Assembly (NCBI GenBank): GCA_027619975.1
Contig: JAQCGX010000010.1
Span: 28,518 to 92,517 of the forward strand
Direction of reading: 5' to 3'
Origin: Nitrospinota bacterium
Lineage (GTDB): Bacteria; Nitrospinota; Nitrospinia; Nitrospinales; VA-1
Length of the DNA: 64,000 nucleotides
The notes beneath the pieces are model-generated. The model saw only the letters and a list, made by a program, of their open reading frames with translations, was not told the DNA's origin and made no database searches. Of this stretch, positions 45,119-54,445 are shown one piece after another. The position numbers were made by a program, and so were the translations under genes. Each line of letters begins with the position of its first letter. The stretch's first letter is position 1.

Positions 45119-45341
45119 CTAAAAACGAAATATTTCAAGTAATTTTGAAATGTAGATGGGTTTTTTACCTCAGGGGAATACTTATGAAGCGGAGTCTATC
45201 ACGCTTGACAAACTTTTAATAGGGAAATTAACACCCTGAATCACATTTTTCATAATGTATCACAAGTCATTTGAAAAATTCCACACAACAATACATTATT
45301 AAACAAATTACTTTCTTTAATGAGTTGCCCCAAAGATAGTT

Positions 45342-46283
45342 TTACAAAATTTCACGCCAATGATCCAGGAGATCGCACAACGTTTGCTCAAGACCAAATT
45401 CCGGCCCCCAACCGGTTCTTTGCCTCAAAAACGAATTATCTCCAAAGGCGCTCACAGGTTTCGCCTCGCGGAATAACTTCGGATCGGTTTCAATCCGTAT
45501 AGAAACCCCTGAAATTTCAAGGAGTGTTTCCAGGATAACCTGCACGCTCGTTACCTCCCCGGAACAAACGTTAAAAACTTCTCCCGCTTTTCCGTGCTCC
45601 ATGATCGCATGGTAAGCAGAAACGGTGTCCCGGACATCCATGAAATCCCGATAAGATTCCAGGTTTCCCGTTTTAATAACCGCTTTGGCGCCCTTTTCAA
45701 TTGCCGCGATTTGTCGGGCAAAAGACGAACACACAAACCGGGAATCCTGCCTGGGCCCCGTATGATTGTAAGGCCGGGTTCGAATCACATCCAGGCCGTC
45801 TCTTACAAAATAAGAATGAGCGAGAAGTTCAGCGGCAGCTTTGCTGACTCCGTAAAGGGAAATGGGTTGCAACGCTCTATCCTCTTTCACTCGACCTTCT
45901 CCCGCCATCCCATACGCCTCCGAAGACCCGACACTAAGAATCCGGCAATTCAAGCCCAACTCCCTGACTGACTCCAACACGTTCCAGGTCCCATTAAAAA
46001 TAGTCTCGAAAGAAGTATCCCCTTCTTTTTCAGCCTGCGGAACAAATGACACAGAAGCGAGGTGATAGATGCGATCGGGCCGAACCGCCTCCAGTATTTT
46101 TTTAATTGCACTCCGATCCCGGATATTGCAGAGAGACACCTGAATCTGATCCTGAATATGGTTTATATTCAGGTCATTGTCCAGAGAACGCGCAATGCCA
46201 AACACTTCTTCGTTTTGTTCTAAAAGGAAATCCGCCAAATGCGAGGCGGCAAATCCATGAATTCCGGTGATCAGATTTTTCAA
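45342..46283 (-). CDS. NAD(P)-dependent nucleotide-sugar epimerase/reductase (Rmd-like)
   Basis: A 313-residue extended short-chain dehydrogenase. N-terminal nucleotide motif TGIHGFAASHLADFLLEQ, serine motif VGSSEAYG, catalytic YGVSKAAAELL (YxxxK), and RPYNHTGPRQDSRFV for substrate binding, then FNVCSGEVTSVQ. These fit GDP-4-dehydro-6-deoxy-D-mannose reductase or a close relative such as GDP-mannose 4,6-dehydratase. Start is a TTG without a clear ribosome site. No partner dehydratase is in the window, so the exact sugar is unknown. It follows kbl closely (18 bases). Confidence 0.8.
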   Translation of the reverse strand: MKNLITGIHGFAASHLADFLLEQNEEVFGIARSLDNDLNINHIQDQIQVSLCNIRDRSAIKKILEAVRPDRIYHLASVSFVPQAEKEGDTSFETIFNGTWNVLESVRELGLNCRILSVGSSEAYGMAGEGRVKEDRALQPISLYGVSKAAAELLAHSYFVRDGLDVIRTRPYNHTGPRQDSRFVCSSFARQIAAIEKGAKAVIKTGNLESYRDFMDVRDTVSAYHAIMEHGKAGEVFNVCSGEVTSVQVILETLLEISGVSIRIETDPKLFREAKPVSAFGDNSFLRQRTGWGPEFGLEQTLCDLLDHWREIL

Positions 46284-46301
46284 ATTATTTAATAGAATTT
46301 T

Positions 46302-47492
46302 TTAGGGTTTAATAACGTTCAGCCGTTGACCGACCCTTTGAAAGGCCTGTACCGCTTTCTCAAGATCGGCCATTTCGTGGGCGGCGGAAATCTGGATGCG
46401 AATGCGGGCCGCATCCCTGGGAACCACAGGATAACTGAAGCCGACTACATACACGCCTTCCGCCAGCAATTGATCGGCCATGTCGTGCGCCAGACGGGCG
46501 TCACCGAGCATGATCGGAATGATGGGATGATCGCCCGGTCTGATTTCAAATCCGGCTTCGGTAATTTTCTTTCGGAACCACGACACATTATCCTGCAACT
46601 TTTTCAATAAATGTTCGGACCGAGTAATGAGTTCGATGGCCTTCAACGTCACAGCCGCGATCACGGGTGACAGGGAGTTGGAAAACAGGTAAGGCCGGGA
46701 CCGTTGCCGCAAAAGCTCTACAATCTCTTTCCTGCCGCTTACAAACCCGCCCGAAGCTCCGCCCAGAGCCTTGCCAAAGGTGGAGGTGATGATATCCACC
46801 CGGCCCAGGACGTTCTTATAATCCAGACTGCCTCTTCCCGAGGGACCAAAAAAACCCGTCGCATGCGAATCGTCCACCATGACGCTGGCGTCGTATTGTT
46901 CCGCCAGGTCACAGATTGCGTTCAAAGGAGCGACATCGCCATCCATGCTGAACACCCCGTCGGTGGCGATGATCCTGAACCTGTGTTTCCGGGCGCGTTG
47001 CAGCTGGGTTTCGAGATGATCCATATCGGCATGGTTGTAACGAAACCGCTGGGCCTTGCACAAGCGCACACCATCGATGATGCTGGCATGGTTCAAGCGG
47101 TCGCTGATAACCGCATCTTCCTTGTCCAGCAGGGTTTCAAACAATCCGCCGTTGGCGTCAAAGCAGGACGAATACAGGATCGTGTCCTCTGTTTCTAAAA
47201 AACAAGAGACCTGCTCCTCGAGACGCTTGTGCACTTCCTGGGTTCCACAGATGAATCGTACGGATGCCATTCCGTATCCGTACTGATCGAGCGCGTCTTT
47301 GGCCGCCTCAAGGATCTTAGGGTGATTGGCAAGCCCCAGGTAGTTGTTGGCGCAAAAATTCAACACCTTGCCGCGAGCCGTTTTTATATGTACCTGCTGC
47401 GGACTTTTCAGCACCCGTTCATCCTTATACAATCCGGCGCTACGAATGGATTCCAATTCCTCTCTAATGAATTCGATCATTCTTTCCGGCAT
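46302..47492 (-). CDS. kbl: Glycine C-acetyltransferase (2-amino-3-ketobutyrate CoA ligase)
   Basis: A 396-residue PLP enzyme of the alpha-oxoamine synthase family that splits 2-amino-3-oxobutyrate with CoA to glycine and acetyl-CoA. It shows [31 protein letters not shown], and the PLP-lysine segment [28 protein letters not shown] precedes the ATG. Directly downstream of tdh, the two complete the threonine-to-glycine pathway. Paralogues BioF and HemA share the fold; context decides for Kbl. Confidence 0.93.
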   Translation of the reverse strand: MPERMIEFIREELESIRSAGLYKDERVLKSPQQVHIKTARGKVLNFCANNYLGLANHPKILEAAKDALDQYGYGMASVRFICGTQEVHKRLEEQVSCFLETEDTILYSSCFDANGGLFETLLDKEDAVISDRLNHASIIDGVRLCKAQRFRYNHADMDHLETQLQRARKHRFRIIATDGVFSMDGDVAPLNAICDLAEQYDASVMVDDSHATGFFGPSGRGSLDYKNVLGRVDIITSTFGKALGGASGGFVSGRKEIVELLRQRSRPYLFSNSLSPVIAAVTLKAIELITRSEHLLKKLQDNVSWFRKKITEAGFEIRPGDHPIIPIMLGDARLAHDMADQLLAEGVYVVGFSYPVVPRDAARIRIQISAAHEMADLEKAVQAFQRVGQRLNVIKP

Positions 47493-47515
47493 GAACGTTC
47501 CCCCATCTCAGATGG

Positions 47516-48676
47516 TTAGAATTTAAAAATTACTTTTGGATGCTGTTGAACAATGCGGTTAAAAACATCCCGATCGAATTTGTCAAAAGGAACAATCGTT
47601 CCCTGTCCGCGGTTCAGGATGACGTCATAAATTTTATCCTGCAACTGGTGGGATTTCGCTTGGAGCAGGTTGCTCATGATATACCAGGTCTGAAACACCT
47701 TGCGCCCGACGATGCTGTGCAGGGTTTTACCCTGCATGATGATGTTCTGAAAATCGGTCAGAGTAAAATCTCCAGTGGAAATCCCAAACAAAATAATATC
47801 GCCTCCCCGGCGCGTAGCGGCGATGGCGGTGTTTAACGCCTGGTTGCTTCCGGACATCTCGAAGGCCACGTCCACCCCCTCCCCGGAACACCGCTTGCGG
47901 ATGACTTCCACCATTTCGGTATCGGGCGCGACTCCCTGTTCCTTCACCCGTTCCAGGTCCACATGCAGGGTGAGGTCCACACCCAGTTGCTCGGCACGGT
48001 TCAGATTGTCGGGATTGGGATCCACACCGATGATGGTGGTGGCTCCCATCGCACGCGCCACCAGAATAGAAAACAACCCGATGGTGCCGCATCCGAAAAT
48101 GGCGACGGTTTTGCCGCGCAGATCGACCCGGCTACAGGCATGCACCGCGTTTCCCAACGGTTCCTGAATGGCTGCCACCTCAGGACGAATTGCATTGATA
48201 TCCGTCGGCCACAATTCTTTCGCCGGCAGTTTGACGTATTCGGCGAAACAACCGTCCATTGAAATGCCGATGATCAAATGATCCGAACACACGTGCTCGT
48301 CGCCAATTTGACACGGGTGACACTTGCCACAAAAAATATGAGACTCCGTGGAAACGATATCCCCCGGCTTGTATCCATAGTGCTTGGCGGAATAAGACCC
48401 CGTCTCAACGATTTCACCCAACAACTCGTGACCGCAAATGCGTTGCGACTGGCCTTCTTTTTCCAGAGAGTCAAAGATCATATCCTTGAATGAGTGGCGA
48501 AACCAGATGCCCTTGTCCGATCCGCAGAACCCCGTATAAAGCGGTTTGATGATGACCTTGTTGGCATCTTCCGGGCGTTTGGATTCGTCCAGTTGCGGTT
48601 GGGCGATATCGACCCTGCTCATGCCGGTGGTCGATTCCCACTCCTCGCGCTTGATATCCAGAACCAGTGCCTTCAT
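47516..48676 (-). CDS. tdh: Threonine 3-dehydrogenase-like zinc alcohol dehydrogenase
   Basis: A 386-residue medium-chain dehydrogenase. Catalytic zinc ligands lie in GFCGSDKG and GHELLGEI; the structural zinc loop is CGKCHPCQIGDEHVC; the cofactor motif is GCGTIGLFSILVARAMGA. It should oxidise L-threonine to 2-amino-3-oxobutyrate with NAD, substrate of the neighbouring Kbl. At 386 residues it is longer than E. coli Tdh (341), with extra sequence in the N-terminal half (FRHSFKDMIFDSLEKEG). The substrate is inferred mainly from kbl; glucose or sorbitol dehydrogenase relatives look similar. RBS GGAGAG. Confidence 0.82.
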   Translation of the reverse strand: MKALVLDIKREEWESTTGMSRVDIAQPQLDESKRPEDANKVIIKPLYTGFCGSDKGIWFRHSFKDMIFDSLEKEGQSQRICGHELLGEIVETGSYSAKHYGYKPGDIVSTESHIFCGKCHPCQIGDEHVCSDHLIIGISMDGCFAEYVKLPAKELWPTDINAIRPEVAAIQEPLGNAVHACSRVDLRGKTVAIFGCGTIGLFSILVARAMGATTIIGVDPNPDNLNRAEQLGVDLTLHVDLERVKEQGVAPDTEMVEVIRKRCSGEGVDVAFEMSGSNQALNTAIAATRRGGDIILFGISTGDFTLTDFQNIIMQGKTLHSIVGRKVFQTWYIMSNLLQAKSHQLQDKIYDVILNRGQGTIVPFDKFDRDVFNRIVQQHPKVIFKF

Positions 48677-48778
48677 GCGTAACTCTCCAGTAAATAGTCT
48701 CTGCCAACCAATATAAAGCTCACCATCAAGGAAGGAAAGTCAAATCCCCCACGATCTCCTTTAGGGAGACCATTTGAT

Positions 48779-48852
48779 CGTCATTGCGAGCCTAGCGAAG
48801 CAATCCAGAAAATCTGGATCGCCGCGCCGCTTGGTGCGGCTCGCGATGACGA
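48779..48852. repeat. REP-like palindromic element
   Basis: A 74-base imperfect palindrome with outer arms CGTCATTGCGAGCC and GGCTCGCGATGACG and an inner small hairpin CCAGA-TCTGG. This wording is widespread as a dispersed intergenic repeat in many bacteria. It lies between the amidohydrolase stop and the tdh start on the minus strand, where it could form a strong RNA hairpin. Confidence 0.8.
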
Positions 48853-48874
48853 GTAGACGACAGGTTCAAATGAT

Positions 48875-50110
48875 CTAATTTTTTATCACCACGTTTCCCG
48901 CCACCATCGAAAAATCCACCCGCTCCCGGTTGGGTTCGAAGGGAACGTCGGCCCAGACGTTTGGTTTGTGTGGCACGCGAAACCCAATAAGATCGGCGCT
49001 CATGCCGGGAACGAGGGTTCCGGTTGGCAGACCCAGAGCCTGGCCACCGCCCCCGGTCGCCATCTTTAAGATTTCGGGCCGGGACACATCAGGCAGCATC
49101 GCATCCGCGATCTTAATCTCACGCAGAAAATTCAGCGATTCGTTACTCGCCAAAGAATCCGTCCCCAACGCCACCGCCACGCCGGCGTCGAGCAGTTGAC
49201 GGACGGGCATGATTTGGGTCCGGCCAAACCAGCGGCTGCTATTCGGACAAAACACCGCCCGCGCATTGCGCGCCGCCAATAACTCCAGGTCCTCGTCGCT
49301 ATGATTCAGGTGAACGGCAATCATCGAATCCAGTACGCCGATGGCATCCAGATAGCGAACCGGACTTGTCCCCGGCGGCATCCAATCGTCGTCAATCACG
49401 CCGCGCTCTTCGAGAAATTTTTGCAGATCGCCGCCGCCTTCTTTAATAAACCGGACTTCCTCGGAGAATTCCGCCACATGACAGGCGGTGGGGCAATCGT
49501 AACGCGCGGCGAGTTTTTTAAGCTCCCTGAATAATTCAGGTGATACGGAATAAGGCGCATGCGGAGCCAGCCCCAGCCTCAACAAAGTCCCTTTGAGATT
49601 TTGGGATGCAAAAACAGAGGTCACTCGATCCAGTGTTTCCCTGACCATGCTTTTTTTGAATCCCAATACTTCCAGAAACAAAACCTGCCTGAATGGCAGG
49701 GCTGCGTATTCCGGCAACAGTTCCGGCTGAGACAGACTATCGGCCAGCGTCGTCACCCCTGACCGCAGCATTTCCATCGCTCCTGACTGCATGGCTTTGA
49801 CTCTCTGATCCCCGGATAATTGCATATTTTCTTTAAGAAGCGCCCGCACCCAATCGGTGAACTTCTCACATCTCGGAACCTTGCCATGCAAGGCGGAAAG
49901 CGACAGATGGCAATGAGCGTTCACAAAACCGGGGAGAAGAAGATGATCGGATAAATCCAGGCACTCGCTATCTTCTGACTGCGTTTGCCGGATTTCCTCG
50001 ATACGACCCTGCTCGATGAGCAGTTCCCCGTTTTCGATAATCTCACCCTCTATAGGAATGAGAGCTTTGAATTTAATTTTTAAAGTTTGTGACATCTCTT
50101 GGCGTTTCAA
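48875..50110 (-). CDS. Metal-dependent amidohydrolase/deaminase (SsnA/MtaD-like)
   Basis: A 411-residue cyclic amidohydrolase. Metal-binding VNAHCHLSLSALHG (first two histidines), APHAPYSVSPEL, CHVAE (third), HLNHSDED, and GTDSLASNESL (aspartate) are in family order. Relatives deaminate S-adenosylhomocysteine, methylthioadenosine or aminofutalosine, or hydrolyse chlorinated triazines; the substrate cannot be told here. An internal ATG five codons in (MSQTLK) could be the start. Confidence 0.85.
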   Translation of the reverse strand: MKRQEMSQTLKIKFKALIPIEGEIIENGELLIEQGRIEEIRQTQSEDSECLDLSDHLLLPGFVNAHCHLSLSALHGKVPRCEKFTDWVRALLKENMQLSGDQRVKAMQSGAMEMLRSGVTTLADSLSQPELLPEYAALPFRQVLFLEVLGFKKSMVRETLDRVTSVFASQNLKGTLLRLGLAPHAPYSVSPELFRELKKLAARYDCPTACHVAEFSEEVRFIKEGGGDLQKFLEERGVIDDDWMPPGTSPVRYLDAIGVLDSMIAVHLNHSDEDLELLAARNARAVFCPNSSRWFGRTQIMPVRQLLDAGVAVALGTDSLASNESLNFLREIKIADAMLPDVSRPEILKMATGGGGQALGLPTGTLVPGMSADLIGFRVPHKPNVWADVPFEPNRERVDFSMVAGNVVIKN

Positions 50111-50153
50111 TGGTCATTAAATATTTGCATGAAGGGTCATCCGCGTGGCGGGG

Positions 50154-50612
50154 CTAGAGCCAGGTGGTCTCACGGTAAGCCTGATAGCTGTCGCCAAATT
50201 TTTCCAGCAATGCCTTTTCTTCCGCGCGGGCGCGATACCAGTTCAAAGGCAGGACGACGATGACCATATACACCATGCCAAAGATCGACCCGCAAGCCGC
50301 CAGCAATCCGAACAGTGTCAAATTGATCCCCACATAAATCGGGTTGCGCAGGTATCGATAAATGCCTCCGGTCTTTAAAGTCTCGGCGCCGGGCAGGACG
50401 GCCAGCGATTTTCCCAGTGAAATCGTGCCCAGCATCCATATCACCCACCCTATCGCCCCTATTGCCAGAGCCACCGGCACCAGTGGCGGATAGCCGAAAC
50501 CAAATGTTTTGGGAGAAAAATAGGCCACCAACAGAGGAAACAAATACAGAAAGGGAACAAAAACGTTGAGAGCCAATTGCTGTTTGGAAGATAGGGATTT
50601 AAAATCAAACAT
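50154..50612 (-). CDS. Isoprenylcysteine carboxyl methyltransferase-like membrane protein
   Basis: A 152-residue protein with four predicted membrane helices. The C-terminal half has GGIYRYLRNPIYVGINLTLFG and RARAEEKALLEKFGDSYQAYR, the signature of the ICMT/phospholipid methyltransferase group. Bacterial members methylate lipids or unknown substrates with S-adenosylmethionine. It is 9 bases from lpxK on the same strand. Confidence 0.85.
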   Translation of the reverse strand: MFDFKSLSSKQQLALNVFVPFLYLFPLLVAYFSPKTFGFGYPPLVPVALAIGAIGWVIWMLGTISLGKSLAVLPGAETLKTGGIYRYLRNPIYVGINLTLFGLLAACGSIFGMVYMVIVVLPLNWYRARAEEKALLEKFGDSYQAYRETTWL

Positions 50613-50620
50613 CGTATAGC

Positions 50621-51697
50621 TCAGCTTTTCAAAAGGAGTTTTGTGAAAGCCTCTCGCCCCTCAAGAATCTCCACATCGACGATCAATTTCAACACCGGAA
50701 TCGAAAACAACGAAGCATCGATTTTGACGCTGTCTTTCTCCGACACCAGGACATATTTTGCCCCCGCATCCAGGGCCTCCCGGTCGAGCGATTGCAACTC
50801 GTCTGCAACATAGCGGTGATGATCCCCAAACGCCCGGTAAAAAACCACACGCGCCCCCGCCGTTTCCAGAGTGGCTCTAAAATCGCCCGGTTTGGCGATT
50901 CCACAAAAAGCCGCCACCGCCTGGTCCTTTAAAATTTCCACGTCCAAAGTATCATGATTGTCCAGGCGGACGACCGCTCCGGGCCGGAGCGCGGTTTTTA
51001 TAACCGGAGTGTTGAGAGGCAATTGCGCTTTAAGGAAAGTGGCATTACCACTCGGCGAGCACCTCGTGAAGCATATCAGGTCCGCCCGATCAGATTCTTT
51101 AGCCGATTCGCGCAACTCCCCGGCGGGAAACAAATTTCCGTTGCCCAGCGGTTTTTTCTGGTCAAATAGCAAAATATTGAGATCACGGCAAAGCGCCCGG
51201 TGCTGAAACCCGTCATCGAGAATCAGCGTATCGACTCCAAACCGGTCAATGGCGACACTGCCAGTCAAATAGCGATTCTTTCCCGTGAGTACCGGAATAT
51301 TTTTCAGCCGCTCGGCGATCATCCTCGGCTCGTCGCCTGCAACATCCGCCGAGAGCAGAATATTTTGACCGTCGCAAACGACGTTGACAGCCTCTTTCGA
51401 GCTGCCGCCATAACCCCGGCTGAGGATGGCAGGCTTATACCCATGACCCCGCAGAATTTCGGCGATCATGATGACGATGGGGGTTTTACCGGTTCCGCCC
51501 AGAGTCAGATTGCCGACGCTGATCACGCGCACCGGCAGGCGGCGGGTGGGGGAAATTCCGAAGCGGTAGGCCCAGCGGTTCAAACGCAGGCCCAGGCAAT
51601 AAAACAGGGACGCCCCCTTGAGCAAAAGATAGGCGGGAACGTGATAAAATTTCCGCTCTGGAGAAATAATTTTATAGTAAAGAGATTCCCATCTCAT
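50621..51697 (-). CDS. lpxK: Tetraacyldisaccharide 4'-kinase
   Basis: About 358 residues from ATG 51697. It phosphorylates the 4' position of the lipid A disaccharide at the inner membrane. P-loop region SVGNLTLGGTGKTPIVIMIAEIL (Walker A GGTGKTP), ILSRGYGG, and ILDDGFQHRALCRDLNILLFD are hallmark motifs. The frame extends 14 codons further to 51739 and would touch the divergent waaA gene; I prefer the internal start. It diverges from the Kdo transferases, grouping lipid A and Kdo steps. Confidence 0.93.
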   Translation of the reverse strand: MRWESLYYKIISPERKFYHVPAYLLLKGASLFYCLGLRLNRWAYRFGISPTRRLPVRVISVGNLTLGGTGKTPIVIMIAEILRGHGYKPAILSRGYGGSSKEAVNVVCDGQNILLSADVAGDEPRMIAERLKNIPVLTGKNRYLTGSVAIDRFGVDTLILDDGFQHRALCRDLNILLFDQKKPLGNGNLFPAGELRESAKESDRADLICFTRCSPSGNATFLKAQLPLNTPVIKTALRPGAVVRLDNHDTLDVEILKDQAVAAFCGIAKPGDFRATLETAGARVVFYRAFGDHHRYVADELQSLDREALDAGAKYVLVSEKDSVKIDASLFSIPVLKLIVDVEILEGREAFTKLLLKS

Positions 51698-51740
51698 AAA
51701 AGAAAACTCATTTTTTTGATTCGAGGTATACTCCCCCATT

Positions 51741-53003
51741 ATGGAAATTTTTTATCATACCATTGTCGCCAGCGCCATCCTAGCCGCATCCCCTTTTATT
51801 TTAATGCGCATGGCTCTCTCTTCCACATTTCGTTCCGATTTACTGGAGCGTCTCAAAGGCGGGAAATCCTTGCCCTCGATGCCGGGATGTTTGTGGATAC
51901 ACGCCTCATCCGTTGGTGAGGTGCGGGCGGCTAAAATTCTTCTGGATGGCTTGCGGAAAAATGGCAACGCAACACCCATCGTGCTTTCGACCTTCACCCG
52001 AACCGGATATGAGTTGGCAAAAAAAGAAAATATCGACAACGTTTTTCGCCTGCCACCGGACTTCCCGCTATGGCTCAACCCCCTGTTCAAAAAACTGAAT
52101 CCTTCGCAACTGATCCTCATTGAAGCCGAGCTGTGGCCCTCCCTTCTCAGGCTGTGCAAGCGCTTGAACGTTCCGGTTCTTTTAGTCAATGGCAGGATGT
52201 CGCAAAAATCCACGGACCGATACGGAAAATTCCCGCCCTTGTTCCGCTGGATCACGGCAGGCATCTCAATATTTGCCATGCGAACCCAAACCGATGCGGA
52301 CCGGGTTTTATCGCTCGGGGTCCATCCTGAAAAAGTCCAGGTCAACGGCAATATAAAATTTGACGCCCGAAAAGGCGATATAACTCCAGCAAGCGAAAGA
52401 ACAGAATCTGACAAGCCTCTTCGGGTCGTATTTGGCTCCACCCGGCCCGGAGACGAAGGCCCCATAATGGATGCCATCCTGCGCCTGAAAGAAGACCTGC
52501 CCGATCTCAATTTTGTGATCGCGCCACGCCACCTGGAACGCTGTCAGGAAATCGAAGGTCTGATCCGGGAATATGACGTGGAATTCATTCGCCATTCTCA
52601 ACTTGCGGGTGACGGTGAGAACCCTAAAAATCTCATCATTTTATTAGACACCATGGGGGAGTTGACCCATTACTATGCCGAAGCCGATGTCGCCTTCGTC
52701 GGCGGCGGGTTCAACCCCAGATTCGGCGGACAAAATATCCTGGAACCGGCGGCGTTCGGGTTGCCGGTGGTTTTCGGGAAGCACATGAATAATTTCGAGG
52801 AAGAAGCCCGGCTGTTAAAAGAATCCGGCGGCGGCATTCAAATCGACGATCCGAAAGAACTGTATTCCACCTTGCATCGCCTGCTCACCCAATCAGAGGA
52901 GAGAAAGGAACGCGGTCTGTCAGCGGCGGAAACCATCCGCGCCAACCAGGGGGCCGTGCAAAAAACCGTAACGTTGATCGAACAAACCAAGACCGATAGT
53001 TAA
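51741..53003 (+). CDS. waaA: 3-deoxy-D-manno-octulosonic acid transferase, canonical copy
   Basis: A 420-residue GT30 enzyme that adds Kdo from CMP-Kdo to lipid IVA at the inner membrane. It has an N-terminal membrane anchor (about residues 1-22), WIHASSVGEVRAA with the catalytic glutamate, LIEAELWPSLL (the E-x-E motif), GNIKFD, IAPRHLERCQE and DTMGELTHYYAEADVAFVGGG. Only 43 bases separate it from lpxK on the other strand. A related gene follows 5 bases downstream. Confidence 0.93.
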   Translation: MEIFYHTIVASAILAASPFILMRMALSSTFRSDLLERLKGGKSLPSMPGCLWIHASSVGEVRAAKILLDGLRKNGNATPIVLSTFTRTGYELAKKENIDNVFRLPPDFPLWLNPLFKKLNPSQLILIEAELWPSLLRLCKRLNVPVLLVNGRMSQKSTDRYGKFPPLFRWITAGISIFAMRTQTDADRVLSLGVHPEKVQVNGNIKFDARKGDITPASERTESDKPLRVVFGSTRPGDEGPIMDAILRLKEDLPDLNFVIAPRHLERCQEIEGLIREYDVEFIRHSQLAGDGENPKNLIILLDTMGELTHYYAEADVAFVGGGFNPRFGGQNILEPAAFGLPVVFGKHMNNFEEEARLLKESGGGIQIDDPKELYSTLHRLLTQSEERKERGLSAAETIRANQGAVQKTVTLIEQTKTDS

Positions 53004-53008
53004 TTCCA

Positions 53009-54292
53009 ATGATGTTTGTTTATCACATTCTCTCAACCCTCGCCGCAGTCATAGCCGTTCCCGGCTTTGCGGTTTATTCTCTGTTCACCGGCAGCAAACG
53101 CCGGGGGCTCTGTCATCACTTCGGCCTGGTTCCCGGTTCACCGGCATCCCCCGCGCAAAAAACGCTATGGGTTTATGCCCTGTCTCTGGGCGAGGTGACG
53201 GCGGCGGCTCCGGTGTTAAAAATCATTCACCAGAAACGGCCGGACCTACGGCTCGTGGTCTCAGTCACCACCGGTAGCGGCTACGACGGCGCCCGGCAAA
53301 AAATTCCCTTCGCTGATGCAATCTTTTTTCATCCCCTGGACTGCCTGCCCTTCACAATGCTAGCACTCAACCGCATTCGCCCGGACGCTTTCGTCGTCAC
53401 CGATACCGGCTTTTGGCCGGGCCTGCTCGATCTTATGACTCAACGCAGGATTCCCACATTATTATTCAACGGACGAATTTCTAAACGGTCGTTCCGGCGT
53501 TACCAGCAACTGGGGAAATTTTCCAAAAATTTATTCAATGGCTTCAGCGTCCTGTGCATGCAAAGCGATGATGGAAAAGATTCTCTGCAAACCTTGGGCG
53601 TGGAGCCTTCCCGATTGAAGGTCATCGGCGATCCCAAATTGGATGCGCTTGTTTCTATATCCAATGATGAACGAATTGAGATTCGATCCGAGCTTGGCAT
53701 ACGCCCAACGAGTTCTGTCTGGGTGGCGGGCAGTACGCATGCGGGGGAAGAAGAAATCATCCTGCAGGTGTTTCAAAATTTAAAAATAAAATTTCCCGAT
53801 CTGGTTTTGATCCTGGCCCCCAGAAGGTTGGAGAGAATCAGCGAGGTGGAAGCACTTTTGAAAACCCGAAACATTGCGTTCATCAAACGTAGAGTCATCA
53901 ACGAACCCAGCAACGGAGAGAGTCCGGTGATCCTGCTCGACACGATGGGTGAGCTTTCTAAACTTTATTCCATTGGCGATGTGGCCTTCGTCGGCCACAG
54001 CATGATCCCTCCTGGCGGCGGCCACAGCCTCATGGAACCCGTCGCTCATGGCAAGGCGGTCATCCACGGCCCCCATATCGAAAATTTCCGGCAGGTGGCG
54101 GATGAACTCCGGACACGGGATCTGGCCTATCCGGTAAATAACGCCGAAGAAATGGAAACCGTTCTTGCCTCCCTTTTGGGAGACACATCAAAACGAAGCG
54201 CGTTGGCTGGAAAAGCGACGGCATGGATTGAAGGTCGCCAGGGCGCGTCCCACCGCATGGCGGATATTATTTTGGAAACCTTCCAAAGTTAG
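53009..54292 (+). CDS. Second, divergent Kdo transferase-like protein
   Basis: A 427-residue paralogue of the preceding gene, of full family length, with the membrane anchor (residues 3-27), ALSLGEVTAAAPVL, GSTHAGEEE, APRRLERISE and DTMGELSKLYSIGDVAFVGHS. The family E-x-E-L-W-P motif is replaced by TDTGFWPGLL, and the GxxKFD motif by GDPKLD, so the acceptor or donor may differ. It is arranged in an apparent operon with waaA. Likely roles are a second Kdo-type addition or another ulosonic acid transfer; this is inference. Confidence 0.85.
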   Translation: MMFVYHILSTLAAVIAVPGFAVYSLFTGSKRRGLCHHFGLVPGSPASPAQKTLWVYALSLGEVTAAAPVLKIIHQKRPDLRLVVSVTTGSGYDGARQKIPFADAIFFHPLDCLPFTMLALNRIRPDAFVVTDTGFWPGLLDLMTQRRIPTLLFNGRISKRSFRRYQQLGKFSKNLFNGFSVLCMQSDDGKDSLQTLGVEPSRLKVIGDPKLDALVSISNDERIEIRSELGIRPTSSVWVAGSTHAGEEEIILQVFQNLKIKFPDLVLILAPRRLERISEVEALLKTRNIAFIKRRVINEPSNGESPVILLDTMGELSKLYSIGDVAFVGHSMIPPGGGHSLMEPVAHGKAVIHGPHIENFRQVADELRTRDLAYPVNNAEEMETVLASLLGDTSKRSALAGKATAWIEGRQGASHRMADIILETFQS

Positions 54293-54309
54293 CGGCAGAA
54301 ATTATTTTC

Positions 54310-54371
54310 ACCGTAAAGAACACAAAGAAATCAAAAGGTTTTTGAAGGTCTTTCCTTTGCGTCTTTGCGGT
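54310..54371. repeat. Dispersed-type inverted repeat
   Basis: Arms of 21 bases at 54310-54330 (ACCGTAAAGAACACAAAGAAA) and 54351-54371 (the complement of a near match) are separated by a 20-base loop. About five mismatches. The sequence resembles an ACCGCAAAGACGCAAAGG-type palindrome that is scattered through many bacterial genomes. It lies 18 bases after the second Kdo transferase-like gene and could serve as a transcript end. Confidence 0.7.
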
Positions 54372-54445
54372 AAACAAATCTCTTATCTCATCATATGCAG
54401 CGCATGAAACCAGCAAGCCTGGGCCGGCGAAGCTAAAGCCTGCGC

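Noticed and set aside
51755..52510. 251-residue minus-strand frame
   Set aside because: Antisense to the canonical waaA gene, with Ser/Arg-rich shadow composition.
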